Positions 9,683 to 18,621 of a DNA stretch of 64,000 nucleotides are shown here, piece after piece. A model generated the notes under the pieces. That model did no database searches, had not been told where the DNA came from, and worked only from the letters and a program-made list of their open reading frames with translations. The first letter of the stretch is position 1. Every line of letters begins with the position of its first letter. Source of the stretch: Chitinophaga dinghuensis (GTDB lineage Bacteria > Bacteroidota > Bacteroidia > Chitinophagales > Chitinophagaceae); NCBI RefSeq assembly GCF_003259435.1, contig NZ_QLMA01000009.1, positions 129,313-193,312 on the forward strand, written 5' to 3'. The position numbers and the translations under genes were made by a program.

Positions 9683-10246
9683 ATGTTCGAGCAATTGCTG
9701 CAATTAGTACAAGAACACGCGCAAACCGCCGTGGTGAACAATCCTGCTGTCCCTAATGAGCAGAATCAGGCAGTGATGCAGGCTGCTACAGAATCTATTA
9801 CCAATGGTTTACAGCAGGAGCTGGCCAATGGTAATACGGCGGGTGTTCTGGGTCTTTTAGGAGGTCAGCACAGTACGGAGGGTAACCCTTTAGTGAATAA
9901 CATCTCCAACAATTTCCTGGATACGCTGCTACAGAAGTTCAATCTGGATAAGGAGAAGGCTACGCAATTGGCTAGCAGCCTGATTCCTACGGTAATGGGT
10001 TCTTTGGTGAATAAGACCAATGATCCTTCCAATAATGGTTTTAGTCTGGATGGTATCCTGGGTCATCTGACGGGAGGCGCTTCTTCCGGCATTAACCTGG
10101 GTGGTATCATGGATAAGATTAAAGGAGGCAATTTTGATCTGGGTGAATTGAAGGATATTTTCTCTGGTGGCGCAAAGCAACAGCAAGAGGGGAATTCCGG
10201 CAACACTGGTGGAATTGGTGACGTGCTGAAAAACCTCTTTGGGTAA
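9683..10246 (+). CDS. DUF937-like protein
   Basis: 187 residues, no signal peptide. The helical first half is glutamine- and asparagine-rich and resembles DUF937 proteins (QEHAQTAVVNNPAVPNEQN; LASSLIPTVMGSLVNKTND). The second half is glycine-rich and low in complexity (GGASSGINLGGIMDKIKGG). The function is unknown for the family. It ends 157 bases before the OmpA-like gene. Confidence 0.75.
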   Translation: MFEQLLQLVQEHAQTAVVNNPAVPNEQNQAVMQAATESITNGLQQELANGNTAGVLGLLGGQHSTEGNPLVNNISNNFLDTLLQKFNLDKEKATQLASSLIPTVMGSLVNKTNDPSNNGFSLDGILGHLTGGASSGINLGGIMDKIKGGNFDLGELKDIFSGGAKQQQEGNSGNTGGIGDVLKNLFG

Positions 10247-10327
10247 TTAGCGTAACAGTTGTGATTTTTTTTATATTTTTTAACAATTGCAATGCAAGTA
10301 ATTGCTGAAGGTATTTGACTTTGGCAG

Positions 10328-10335
10328 TATATTTG
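10328..10335 (+). promoter_or_regulatory. Candidate -7 box of the OmpA-like gene
   Basis: TATATTTG matches TAnnTTTG and lies about 70 bases before the chosen ATG. The nearest TTG (10302-10304) is spaced 23 bp away, longer than usual, so the -33 element is weak. Confidence 0.4.
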
Positions 10336-10403
10336 TTTGCTGGATGGTGGCAAAATACTTGCCATCTATTGTATTATATAATAACTTCATATTTAAAATT
10401 ACT

Positions 10404-11084
10404 ATGATGAAAAAATTGAATGTTCTGGTAGCTGTGGTTTTATCTGCAACAATGTTGTTTAGTTGTTCCCAATGGCAGAGCATGGACAATACTAAGAAAG
10501 GCGCTGCGATTGGCGTTGGTGGCGGTGCTGCTGCTGGTGCTGTAATCGGTAAAGTAGCTGGTAATACTGCACTGGGAGCGATTCTGGGTGCTGCTATTGG
10601 CGGTGGTGCTGGTGCTATCATTGGTAAAAAGATGGATAAGCAAGCGCAGGAAATTAAAAATGAAGTTCCAAATGCAACAGTAGAGCGTTATGAAGAGGGT
10701 ATCAATGTAAAATTTGATGCTGGTGTATTGTTTGGATTTGATAAATCTGACTTATCTCCGGTAGCGCAGGAAAATATTAAAAATCTGGCGACTGTACTGA
10801 ACAAGTATCCTGATACATATGTTCGTGTAGAAGGTCATACAGATGCAAAAGGTACAGATGAGTACAACATGGGTCTGTCACAGCGCAGGGTTAACAGTGT
10901 TACTGCATTCCTGATTAAACAAGGAATTTCAGCTGACCGTATCCAGGGCTTTGCATATGGCAAGACTCAGCCAATTGCAACTAACGATACAGAAGAAGGC
11001 CGTGCTAAAAACCGTCGTGTAGAGTTCTCCATCTTTGCGAATGACAAGATGAAGGCTGATGCGAAGAAAGAAGCTGGTCAGTAA
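10404..11084 (+). CDS. OmpA family lipoprotein with glycine-zipper region
   Basis: 226 residues from the ATG at 10404 (MMKKLNVLVAVVLSATMLFSC), which gives a lipoprotein signal with lipobox LFSC; the longer in-frame start at 10302 lacks a signal sequence. A glycine-zipper segment (AAIGVGGGAAAGAVIGKVAG) spans about residues 33-75. The C-terminal OmpA domain (about 95-215) binds peptidoglycan, with the motif VRVEGHTDAKGTDEYNMGLS and the ending AKNRRVEFSI. It probably ties the outer membrane to the cell wall. It is monocistronic and ends at a strong terminator. Confidence 0.93.
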   Translation: MMKKLNVLVAVVLSATMLFSCSQWQSMDNTKKGAAIGVGGGAAAGAVIGKVAGNTALGAILGAAIGGGAGAIIGKKMDKQAQEIKNEVPNATVERYEEGINVKFDAGVLFGFDKSDLSPVAQENIKNLATVLNKYPDTYVRVEGHTDAKGTDEYNMGLSQRRVNSVTAFLIKQGISADRIQGFAYGKTQPIATNDTEEGRAKNRRVEFSIFANDKMKADAKKEAGQ

Positions 11085-11131
11085 TCATATTATAAAGGAA
11101 CACTTATTTCTCATAAGCAGAAAAACACATT

Positions 11132-11162
11132 CCCCCCTGGTTTCAGGGGGGATTATTTTTTT
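11132..11162 (+). terminator. Terminator of the OmpA-like gene
   Basis: An 8-bp GC-rich stem (CCCCCCTG at 11132-11139, CAGGGGGG at 11144-11151) with a GTTT loop, followed by ATTATTTTTTT. Confidence 0.9.
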
Positions 11163-11264
11163 ATGGAAGGTTTGTTTGGATGGTTTGGCGCGCGGAGCAG
11201 CATAAGCCGTAGGCCAGCAAAGGTGTGACAGATGGGGGATGGTATGATTACAGGGAGACGCGGG

Positions 11265-11660
11265 CTATTTTTTCAGCCAATGTTTTTCGTAGAGGCGGAT
11301 GACGATCTTGAAGACCCACACGCCTGCAATGGCCCCAATGGTATCGGCGAGGGCGTCGTAGAGGTCGAAGCTGCGGCCTTCCGCATAATACTTCTGGACG
11401 AACTCAATGGCGAGGCCATAGCTGGCAGAAATGAGTACAAAAAGGAGGAGTAATGCAGGAGAAACCCTTTTCCGTTGCCAATAGACGGCCAGTGCAAGGA
11501 AGAACACAATTCCGCCAAACAGGCTGAAGTGAACGAATTTATCGAAATGGATTTGTTCCAGAAAGGAGTTGGTAGGAATGTCTCTTCCTGGTAGGGTACA
11601 CAGCACCAGAATGATGATGATCCAGATAGCAGCGGGCAAGAAATATTTCAGATTTTTCAT
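11265..11660 (-). CDS. VanZ-like family membrane protein
   Basis: 131 residues from the ATG at 11660 (MKNLKYFLPAAIWIIIILVL). Four membrane helices are visible, with the VanZ-like motif GRDIPTNSFLEQIHFDKFVH, then LAIEFVQKYYAEGRSFDLYD and ALADTIGAIAG. Acidic and histidine residues between helices are typical of the family. The biochemical role is unknown outside VanZ of vancomycin clusters. It lies downstream of gcvH on the same strand, with a hairpin between. Confidence 0.82.
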   Translation of the reverse strand: MKNLKYFLPAAIWIIIILVLCTLPGRDIPTNSFLEQIHFDKFVHFSLFGGIVFFLALAVYWQRKRVSPALLLLFVLISASYGLAIEFVQKYYAEGRSFDLYDALADTIGAIAGVWVFKIVIRLYEKHWLKK

Positions 11661-11716
11661 TGACTCTAGTTTCCGGGCAGTTTCCGTTAAAGATCTATTA
11701 TTGGCGGTAATATACA

Positions 11717-11761
11717 CAAAGGACAACAGTCGCATATGATAACGCGGCCTGTTGTCCTTTG
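11717..11761 (-). terminator. Long-loop hairpin downstream of gcvH
   Basis: A 13-bp perfect stem (CAAAGGACAACAG at 11717-11729, complement at 11749-11761) with a 19-base loop, 29 bases after the gcvH stop. The T tract on the minus strand is poor, so termination may be partial. Confidence 0.55.
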
Positions 11762-11789
11762 TAAATATAGTCAGTGTATAACTGTGTGA

Positions 11790-12170
11790 TTATTCAGCAA
11801 CCAGTGCTTTGTATTGATCTGCGGTGAGCAGCGCATTTACATCAGCAGGGTTTTTAACGGTTACTTTCACCATCCAGCCTTCGCCATATGGATCAGAGTT
11901 TACCAGTTCTGGCTCGTCGTTCAGTACATCGTTTACTTCACTGATAGTAGCCGTAACGGGCAGAAACAGATCAGAAACAGTTTTTACTGCTTCAACAGTT
12001 CCAAATACTTCTTCAGCTTCCAAAGATTTACCAACAGTTGGGATATCTACGAAAACGATGTCTCCCAATTCACGTTGTGCAAATTCAGTGATACCGATAG
12101 TAGCTGTGTTACCTTCTAACAGAATCCATTCGTGATCCTTGGTGTAACGCAGATTGGACGGAAAATTCAT
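11790..12170 (-). CDS. gcvH: Glycine cleavage system H protein
   Basis: 126 residues. H protein carries the lipoyl group that shuttles the aminomethyl intermediate between the P, T and L proteins. The lipoylation lysine lies in [16 protein letters not shown] at about residue 63. The start [16 protein letters not shown] is typical. No other gcv gene is nearby, which is common in this phylum. Confidence 0.97.
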   Translation of the reverse strand: MNFPSNLRYTKDHEWILLEGNTATIGITEFAQRELGDIVFVDIPTVGKSLEAEEVFGTVEAVKTVSDLFLPVTATISEVNDVLNDEPELVNSDPYGEGWMVKVTVKNPADVNALLTADQYKALVAE

Positions 12171-12231
12171 AAGTTTTTGATTTTAGAGCCGTAAAAATAC
12201 AGAAAGTTATATTACAACGTGTTAGAACGTC

Positions 12232-12891
12232 TTAAAAGAATAACCATTTTTTCATTACCCTGATTTTCATGGGAATATCTTGCAGTGGGCGATTGTTCTT
12301 ATCTGTTTTCGCTGCTGCAATTTTATCAATCACATCCATGCCTTTTATTACCTGGCCGAAGACAGTATAGCTCTGATCCAGGTGAGGCGTCCCTCCTATT
12401 GTTTTGTAGATTTCCCTTTGGTCGACAGGTATCTTCCGACCTCCTAATCTTGTCTTCTCCAGTTTATCCAGTTGTGCATCGTTGAATACTTTTCCTTGTA
12501 CCAGGTAAAACTGGCATCCGGAGGAGGCTTTATCCGGCCTGTCTTCACGGGCCGCTGCCAATGCGCCTTTCCGGTGAAAGAGGTCCAGCTGAAATTCTGG
12601 CGGAATCGTATATCCTACATCTCCATTTCCCAGCATGGCGCCGGATTTGGCATGTTTGGAATCGGGATCGCCACCCTGGATCATAAAACTATCGATAACG
12701 CGATGAAACAGCGTACTGTCGTAGAAGTGAGACTTAGCGAGTTTCAGGAAATTATCCCGATGCTGCGGGGTCTGATCATATAAACGTACGATCATAGTGC
12801 CGTACTGAGTGATGATTTTGACCTTTCGGTTTTTTGCAAATCCAATGCTAGCAAGCATCAACAGGGAACAAAGGAGTAACAGTTTCTTCAT
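12232..12891 (-). CDS. Exported cyclophilin-type peptidyl-prolyl isomerase
   Basis: 219 residues with a signal peptide (MKKLLLLCSLLMLASIGFA). The cyclophilin domain shows FHRVIDSFMIQGGDPDSKHA and, later, QSYTVFGQVIKGMDVIDKIA. An insert of about 35 residues (KVFNDAQLDKLEKTRLGGRK) is seen in many Bacteroidota members. It should assist proline isomerisation in periplasmic proteins. It follows the 112-residue gene by 11 bases and is likely cotranscribed with it. Confidence 0.93.
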   Translation of the reverse strand: MKKLLLLCSLLMLASIGFAKNRKVKIITQYGTMIVRLYDQTPQHRDNFLKLAKSHFYDSTLFHRVIDSFMIQGGDPDSKHAKSGAMLGNGDVGYTIPPEFQLDLFHRKGALAAAREDRPDKASSGCQFYLVQGKVFNDAQLDKLEKTRLGGRKIPVDQREIYKTIGGTPHLDQSYTVFGQVIKGMDVIDKIAAAKTDKNNRPLQDIPMKIRVMKKWLFF

Positions 12892-12902
12892 GGAGTAATG
12901 AA

Positions 12903-13241
12903 TTATTCTTCTTCCTGGTGGTTAAAATAAGCGATAACATGTTCTTTCAGGAACAGTTCTTGCTCTGCCATTCCCATCTTAGGAACGGGTTGCAGTTCTT
13001 TGAAATGAGGCCATCCATCTTGGTCATAGCCTTCAACTTCATAGTAACCGCTTTGGCTGAGGAGTGTACACACAGCCACGTGCATGAGGTCTTGTTTTTG
13101 TTCTTTTGTGTATTTCTTTTTGAATTTATTCATTTCGTTCATGCCTATCAGAAAGAGAATGGCCTCCATATTCGGGGTTTTTCCGAAGCGTTGAGTCAGC
13201 ATTTCTTCTATAGGCTTCCAGCGTTGCGCAAAATCTTCCAT
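12903..13241 (-). CDS. Conserved hypothetical protein, 112 residues
   Basis: A soluble, acidic, mainly helical protein with no signal peptide and no motif I recognise. Notable segments are FLIGMNEMNKFKKKYTKEQK and VAVCTLLSQSGYYEVEGYDQ. It is the first gene of a pair with the cyclophilin. The ATG at 13241 is the only sensible start. Function unknown. Confidence 0.75.
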   Translation of the reverse strand: MEDFAQRWKPIEEMLTQRFGKTPNMEAILFLIGMNEMNKFKKKYTKEQKQDLMHVAVCTLLSQSGYYEVEGYDQDGWPHFKELQPVPKMGMAEQELFLKEHVIAYFNHQEEE

Positions 13242-13458
13242 AATTTAAATATTTAGCCTGTTTGGCAAATGTACGTTAAGACTAAAAATATTATAGAAAA
13301 TGCAGGGGCTTTATTAATTTGGGCCCAAAACGGGGGATGATCTGATGGAAATCCGCCACGGTGGCAAGTTTAACAGCATTTTAACGGCCCCTTCACATAG
13401 TGATAAGTTTTATTTGTTCTAAGAATGTTTATTTTAGCACACCTGAAAAATAATTAGC

Positions 13459-14460
13459 ATGGAAAATACATCATCCGATATCCGACAACTGAATGAAAAG
13501 ATTCACCAGGCGAGCGCTTTTGTGGATCTGTTGAACATGGAGCTGGGTAAAGTAATCGTAGGGCAGAAATACATGGTGGAAAGACTGTTGATAGGTCTGC
13601 TCGCACAAGGTCACGTTTTGTTAGAGGGCGTACCTGGTCTTGCAAAAACCTTATCCATCAAATCCCTGTCTTCTGCTATCAACGGTAAATTCAGCCGTAT
13701 TCAGTTTACGCCGGACTTGCTTCCTGCAGACGTTATCGGTACTATGATCTATAACCAGCAGCGTAACGAATTCATGGTACGTCGTGGTCCTATCTTCGCC
13801 AACTTTATCCTGGCGGATGAGATCAACCGTGCCCCGGCAAAAGTACAGAGTGCCCTGTTGGAAGCCATGCAGGAAAGACAGATCACCATTGGCGATACTA
13901 CTTTCAAACTGGATGAGCCATTCCTGGTACTGGCTACCCAGAACCCTATCGAACAGGAAGGTACCTATATGCTGCCAGAAGCACAGGTAGACCGTTTCAT
14001 GCTGAAAGTAGTGATAGGCTACCCTACTAAAGAAGAAGAAAGACATATCATCCGTCAGAACCTCAACCCACAGGCTACGCCTGAAATCCGCCCTGTAATT
14101 CAGCCTTCCGATATCATGGAAGCCCGTCAACTGGTGCGTGAGGTGTATATGGATGAGAAAATCGAAAAATATATCATTGATATCGTTTTTGCTACCCGTA
14201 ATCCGGAAGAGTATAAACTGCAGAAACTGAAGCCACTGATTGCTTATGGCGGATCTCCAAGGGCGAGTATCAACCTCGCGCTGGCAGCCAAAGCATATGC
14301 CTTCATGAAACGCAGAGGATATGTGATTCCGGAAGATGTACGCAGCATTTGCTTCGACGTAATGCGTCATCGTGTAGGTCTGACCTATGAAGCAGAAGCA
14401 GAAAACGTTACCAGCGAAAATATTCTCAGCGAAATCCTGAATGCAGTAGAAGTGCCTTAG
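13459..14460 (+). CDS. MoxR family AAA ATPase
   Basis: 333 residues. The AAA_3 core has Walker A GVPGLAKT at about residues 56-63 and Walker B ILADEINRAP at about 114, with sensor and lid regions following. MoxR ATPases are thought to act as chaperones that mature VWA-domain partners, and here the next genes are DUF58 and VWA proteins, as in the Bat operon. This is the first gene of a rightward operon running to 17,422. Confidence 0.95.
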   Translation: MENTSSDIRQLNEKIHQASAFVDLLNMELGKVIVGQKYMVERLLIGLLAQGHVLLEGVPGLAKTLSIKSLSSAINGKFSRIQFTPDLLPADVIGTMIYNQQRNEFMVRRGPIFANFILADEINRAPAKVQSALLEAMQERQITIGDTTFKLDEPFLVLATQNPIEQEGTYMLPEAQVDRFMLKVVIGYPTKEEERHIIRQNLNPQATPEIRPVIQPSDIMEARQLVREVYMDEKIEKYIIDIVFATRNPEEYKLQKLKPLIAYGGSPRASINLALAAKAYAFMKRRGYVIPEDVRSICFDVMRHRVGLTYEAEAENVTSENILSEILNAVEVP

Positions 14461-14513
14461 TAGCCGCATCTCCCCATTCTTGTCACATTTCGTTAATCAT
14501 TAATTGCTTAAAG

Positions 14514-15380
14514 GTGGATACTGCTGAAATATTAAAAAAGGTAAGACAGATTGAGATCAAAACAAAAGGTCTTACCAACCACATATTTGCAGGCGAATAT
14601 CATAGCGCCTTCAAAGGCCGTGGTATGTCATTCAGCGAAGTAAGAGACTATCACTTCGGAGATGATGTACGTTCTATCGACTGGAACGTGACCGCCCGTT
14701 TCAACCATCCTTTTGTGAAGGTTTTTGAAGAAGAGAGAGAATTGACTGTAATGCTGATGGTAGACGTGAGCGAAAGCTCTTCCTTCGGTACTAAAAAACA
14801 GGATAAGCGTCATCTGATTACAGAACTATGCGCTGTCCTGGCTTTCTCTGCTATCAAGAACAATGATAAAGTAGGCGTTATCTTTTTCAGCGATGGCATG
14901 GAAAGATATATTCCGCCTAAAAAAGGTAAGTCACATATCCTTTTCATCATTCGTGAGTTACTATCGTTCACGCCTAAACGAAAAGGTACCAATCTGAAAG
15001 AAACCCTGCGTTTCTTTAACAATGCTACCAAGAAGAGAAGTATCGTATTTGTACTGAGCGATTTCCTTTCCGGCAATTACCAGGAGGCACTCAATATTGC
15101 GGCCAAAAGGCATGATATGGTGGGCGTACATGTATATGATCAGCGCGATAAGGAATTACCCGCTGTTGGACTTATACAAGTAGCAGATGCTGAAACCGGC
15201 GCTGTACAATGGATTGATACGAACGATAAAAAAGTACGTCAATATTATGAATACCAGTTTACCCAACATGGTCAATACTGCAAGAACGCTTTTCTGAAAA
15301 GCGGTGCAGAGCTGGTATCCATTCGCACTGATGAGGACTATGTAAAAGCATTGCAAACATTCTTCCTCAACAGAGCATAA
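14514..15380 (+). CDS. DUF58 domain protein (VWA-like)
   Basis: 288 residues from a GTG at 14514 (VDTAEILKKVRQIEIKTKGL). The DUF58 signature RDYHFGDDVRSIDWNVTARF is followed by a VWA-like fold with a metal-site-like motif MLMVDVSESSSFG. It is the second gene of the MoxR operon. The family partners MoxR in envelope or stress functions; exact action is unknown. Confidence 0.9.
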   Translation: MDTAEILKKVRQIEIKTKGLTNHIFAGEYHSAFKGRGMSFSEVRDYHFGDDVRSIDWNVTARFNHPFVKVFEEERELTVMLMVDVSESSSFGTKKQDKRHLITELCAVLAFSAIKNNDKVGVIFFSDGMERYIPPKKGKSHILFIIRELLSFTPKRKGTNLKETLRFFNNATKKRSIVFVLSDFLSGNYQEALNIAAKRHDMVGVHVYDQRDKELPAVGLIQVADAETGAVQWIDTNDKKVRQYYEYQFTQHGQYCKNAFLKSGAELVSIRTDEDYVKALQTFFLNRA

Positions 15381-15397
15381 AGCGGAGCAAACAAGTC

Positions 15398-16381
15398 ATG
15401 TATACAAAACCAGTGATACGAAGCATTTTTTTATGTTTGTTACTAGGACTGATCTTTCCTTTAGTCCTGCGGGCACAAACTGCGCCGGAAGTACATGCCG
15501 GCGTTGACACTGCCAGCATTAGAATTGGCGAACAGATTAAACTTCGTCTTACCGCCTCTCTCCCGGCCAATCAGTTCGGGACCACAAAAATCGGATTTCC
15601 CGTATTACCTGATTCCCTCGAACATTTCGAAGTGGTTTCCCGTGGTAAAATTGATACCAGCGGCGATCAGCAGCTGAAAGTAATGGTGCAAACCATTGTA
15701 CTTACCAGCTTTGACTCCGGGCATTGGGATATTCCTCCGATGCGTTTTGATGTGCAGCAAACGAGTAATAATGCAGTGGTAGACACGCTGTTCACTATGC
15801 CTGTTGGTGTTAATGTGGGTACCGTGACAGTGGATACTACTAAGGCATTTCGCCCCATTAAAACAGTACAGTCGGCCCCATGGCGTATCTGGGACTATGG
15901 ATTGGAAGCAACAGGCGGTTTGTTGCTGGTACTGATTATCATTGGAATTATCTGGTTTATCCGTACTCGCAGGAAAGTGACGCCAGAGAAGCCTACACCA
16001 ACCGTTACGCCTTATGAACTGGCCATACAGCAGTTACATTCGCTGAAAGCAGAAGAAGTTTGGCAACGCGGAGACGTTAAGATGTATTACACGCGTCTCA
16101 CAGATATTCTTCGTACCTACTTCGAACATCAGTTTGGTATTGCTGCGCTGGAACAGACGACAGAAGAGTTATTACATAATATCAAGCCGGTTACTAAACT
16201 TAACCAGCAACGTGATAAATTACGCGAACTGTTGACTATTGCGGATTTGGCCAAGTTTGCAAAGATGCAGCCAACGGCAGAAGAGCATGAGGCTTGTATG
16301 CGTCAGACGGAAGAAATTCTGGAATGGACCCGTCCTAAGAAAGAGAGTGAAAACGAAGGCGTGGTAACGCAGGAAGCATAA
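15398..16381 (+). CDS. BatD-like membrane protein
   Basis: 327 residues: a signal peptide (LGLIFPLVLRAQT), an Ig-like beta domain (about 28-150), one membrane helix near residue 175-195 (GGLLLVLIIIGIIWFIRTRR) and a cytoplasmic helical tail. The arrangement resembles a short BatD-type protein that would work with the MoxR, DUF58 and VWA partners encoded beside it. Family assignment rests on layout and context more than on a firm motif. Confidence 0.75.
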   Translation: MYTKPVIRSIFLCLLLGLIFPLVLRAQTAPEVHAGVDTASIRIGEQIKLRLTASLPANQFGTTKIGFPVLPDSLEHFEVVSRGKIDTSGDQQLKVMVQTIVLTSFDSGHWDIPPMRFDVQQTSNNAVVDTLFTMPVGVNVGTVTVDTTKAFRPIKTVQSAPWRIWDYGLEATGGLLLVLIIIGIIWFIRTRRKVTPEKPTPTVTPYELAIQQLHSLKAEEVWQRGDVKMYYTRLTDILRTYFEHQFGIAALEQTTEELLHNIKPVTKLNQQRDKLRELLTIADLAKFAKMQPTAEEHEACMRQTEEILEWTRPKKESENEGVVTQEA

Positions 16382-16411
16382 CTATAAGCGAAAGGATTTA
16401 ATAAGAGATTA

Positions 16412-17422
16412 ATGAATTTATCTACCTGGAAAAATATTGAATTTGCCTACCCGGTTTTTTTCTGGCTGTTATTGCTGGTGCCGGTAATGGTTTATTGGTA
16501 TATGTCCCGGCGTAAACGTCAGCAGGGAGTGATGATGGTATCTTCTCTGGAAGGGCTCAAAGGTTTGCCTGTTTCCTGGAAAATACGTTTCAGACCATTG
16601 CTGCTGGTATTGCGCCTCCTCGCCTTTTCCGCTTTGGTAGTGGCATTGGCACGTCCGCAGACGTCCAACACCTCTGAGAATATCGATAGTGAAGGGATTG
16701 ATATTGTGATGGCAATTGATATTTCCGGAAGTATGCTGGCACAGGATCTTCAGCCTAACCGTATGGAGGCCGCCAAGAACGTAGCCATGGACTTTGTGGA
16801 TAAACGTATCAGCGATCGTATAGGGCTGGTGGTGTTTTCCGGGGAAAGCTTTACCATGTGTCCTATCACTACAGATCACGGCGTACTGAAAAATCAGATT
16901 ATGCAGGTGAAAAGCGGTATGCTGACAGATGGAACCGCCATTGGGATGGGATTGGCCACTGCGGTAGACAGACTTCGCAGCAGTCAGGCTAAAAGTAAAG
17001 TGATTATCCTGATGACAGACGGTGTGAATAACACCGGGTTGATAGATCCGCTTACCGCATTGGAAATTGCAAAAGCATTCAAGATTCGCGTATACACGAT
17101 TGGCGTAGGTACCATAGGCAAAGCGCCTTTCCCGATGCCAATGCCTGATGGCAGCGTGCAAACTGTGATGCAGGATGTGCAGATTGATGAGCCGCTGATG
17201 AAGAAAATCTCCAAAGAAACGGGAGGTCTGTACTTCAGGGCTACTAATACAACTGATCTCCAACATATCTATGATGAAATCGATAAAATGGAGAAAACCA
17301 AGGTAGAAATCACTTCTTACAAGAAGTTTGCGGAGCATTTCTTCCTGTTTGCCATGATTGCGCTGGCTTGCCTGTTATTGGAAGTAGTGCTGCGTTATAC
17401 GCTCTTCCGTAGTTTACCATAA
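16412..17422 (+). CDS. VWA domain membrane protein, BatA/BatB type
   Basis: 336 residues. Two N-terminal membrane helices precede a von Willebrand A domain (about 90-290) with an intact metal-ion site: DISGSM, then a threonine in DGTAIGMG and the aspartate of ILMTDGVNNTG. A third helix closes the C-terminus. The operon has one VWA gene, where classic bat clusters have two plus a TPR gene. A strong terminator follows. Confidence 0.92.
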   Translation: MNLSTWKNIEFAYPVFFWLLLLVPVMVYWYMSRRKRQQGVMMVSSLEGLKGLPVSWKIRFRPLLLVLRLLAFSALVVALARPQTSNTSENIDSEGIDIVMAIDISGSMLAQDLQPNRMEAAKNVAMDFVDKRISDRIGLVVFSGESFTMCPITTDHGVLKNQIMQVKSGMLTDGTAIGMGLATAVDRLRSSQAKSKVIILMTDGVNNTGLIDPLTALEIAKAFKIRVYTIGVGTIGKAPFPMPMPDGSVQTVMQDVQIDEPLMKKISKETGGLYFRATNTTDLQHIYDEIDKMEKTKVEITSYKKFAEHFFLFAMIALACLLLEVVLRYTLFRSLP

Positions 17423-17441
17423 AACAGTGTAAAAATATTGC

Positions 17442-17486
17442 AAAGGATGCCTTGCCCGTAATACGGCAAGGCATCCTTTTTTATTC
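17442..17486 (+). terminator. Terminator of the MoxR/Bat operon
   Basis: A 15-bp perfect stem (AAAGGATGCCTTGCC at 17442-17456, complement at 17465-17479) with an 8-base loop, followed by TTTTATT. Confidence 0.92.
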
Positions 17487-17487
17487 T

Positions 17488-17495
17488 TACCTTTG
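17488..17495 (+). promoter_or_regulatory. Candidate -7 box of rsgA
   Basis: TACCTTTG matches TAnnTTTG and sits 23 bases before the TTG start codon of rsgA. No clear -33 element is visible because that position falls in the upstream terminator. Confidence 0.35.
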
Positions 17496-17518
17496 GAGTT
17501 CTAATAAAAATCAAGGCA

Positions 17519-18448
17519 TTGCAAGCAACAATCTACAAGTCCACAGGCAGCTGGTACGTGGTGAAGACTGCCACCGGAGAAACATTTCAGGCGAGAATGA
17601 AGGGTATCTTTAAGAAAAACGAAGATATTACCTCCACCAATCCTGTTGCTGTAGGGGATCTCGTAGAAATAGAGCCGGAAGAAGGCGATGCGGCTAATGC
17701 CATGATTACAGCCATTGGCGACCGAAGGAATTATATTGTTCGCAGTTCTCCGCATGGTCGCAATAAAAAGCATATTGTGGCTGCAAATATGGATCAGGCA
17801 GTACTGATCTGTACTTTGAAAGAGCCGCGTACTTCGCAGGGTTTTATAGACCGTTTCCTGGTAACTGCGGCGGCCTATCATATTCCGGTAATTCTGATTT
17901 TCAATAAAAAGGATATTTACCGGGAGAAGGAAATGGAGAAATACGAGGAACTGGAAGAGTTGTATACCGGTATTGGCTACCAGGTAATGTTGATTTCTGC
18001 GAAGGAAGAAGATGGAATTGAAGAAGTGAAGGCCGTATTGAAAGACAAAACCACCCTGATGTCTGGTCACTCGGGCGTTGGAAAATCCTCTCTGATAAAT
18101 GACCTGATGCCTGGCCTCGACCTGCGTACCACGGCGGTGAGTGGCTGGAGCGGAAAGGGATTACATACTACTACTTCTGCTGAAATGTATGATTTGCCCG
18201 GAGGTGGGCGGCTGATAGATACTCCCGGTGTGCGGGAATTTGGTATTGTAGATATTGCCAAAACAGAACTCTCCCATTATTTTCTGGAAATGCAGCCTTA
18301 TCTGGATGAATGTCAGTTCAATAACTGTATGCATATCAACGAACCTGGCTGCGCTGTGAAAGCAGCGGTGGAAGCTGGCGATATCAGTATCGATCGTTAT
18401 GTGAGTTATGCTACCATTCTGGAAACAATCGAAGAAAAAGAATATTAA
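17519..18448 (+). CDS. rsgA: Ribosome small-subunit-dependent GTPase A
   Basis: 309 residues, starting at a TTG (17519); no ATG lies near the family's N-terminus. An OB fold is followed by a circularly permuted GTPase in which G4 (IFNKKD) comes before G1 (GHSGVGKSS) and G3 (DTPG). The C-terminal zinc knuckle CQFNNCMHINEPGC is intact. RsgA helps mature the 30S subunit. Confidence 0.96.
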   Translation: MQATIYKSTGSWYVVKTATGETFQARMKGIFKKNEDITSTNPVAVGDLVEIEPEEGDAANAMITAIGDRRNYIVRSSPHGRNKKHIVAANMDQAVLICTLKEPRTSQGFIDRFLVTAAAYHIPVILIFNKKDIYREKEMEKYEELEELYTGIGYQVMLISAKEEDGIEEVKAVLKDKTTLMSGHSGVGKSSLINDLMPGLDLRTTAVSGWSGKGLHTTTSAEMYDLPGGGRLIDTPGVREFGIVDIAKTELSHYFLEMQPYLDECQFNNCMHINEPGCAVKAAVEAGDISIDRYVSYATILETIEEKEY

Positions 18449-18469
18449 CGGAGAAGCACGTACGAAAAC

Positions 18470-18610
18470 CTATTTTCTTCCAGGCGTGCTTAGCTCTTCC
18501 AGTACTTTTTCAGCACCCCAGTTGCGGCGTGGCTGAGGGCATCCTTTTTTTACAGTACGGCAACTCATTGCCATGGCGGCCAACAGGATTATCAAGAGGA
18601 ATCGTTTCAT
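18470..18610 (-). CDS. Tiny lipoprotein, 46 residues
   Basis: Read on the minus strand from ATG 18610 to TAG 18470-18472. The protein starts MKRFLLIILLAAMAMSC, a clear lipoprotein signal with lipobox AMSC, followed by about 30 basic residues including KKGCPQPRRNWGAEK. It starts 11 bases after the stop of the next tiny lipoprotein and shares its KGCP motif. Coding is supported by the paired signals, not by known homology. Confidence 0.6.
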   Translation of the reverse strand: MKRFLLIILLAAMAMSCRTVKKGCPQPRRNWGAEKVLEELSTPGRK

Positions 18611-18621
18611 GGTAGCAGGGA

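Noticed and set aside
13651-14469. 272-codon minus-strand frame opposite the MoxR gene
   Set aside because: Antisense shadow of a conserved ATPase gene; no motif.
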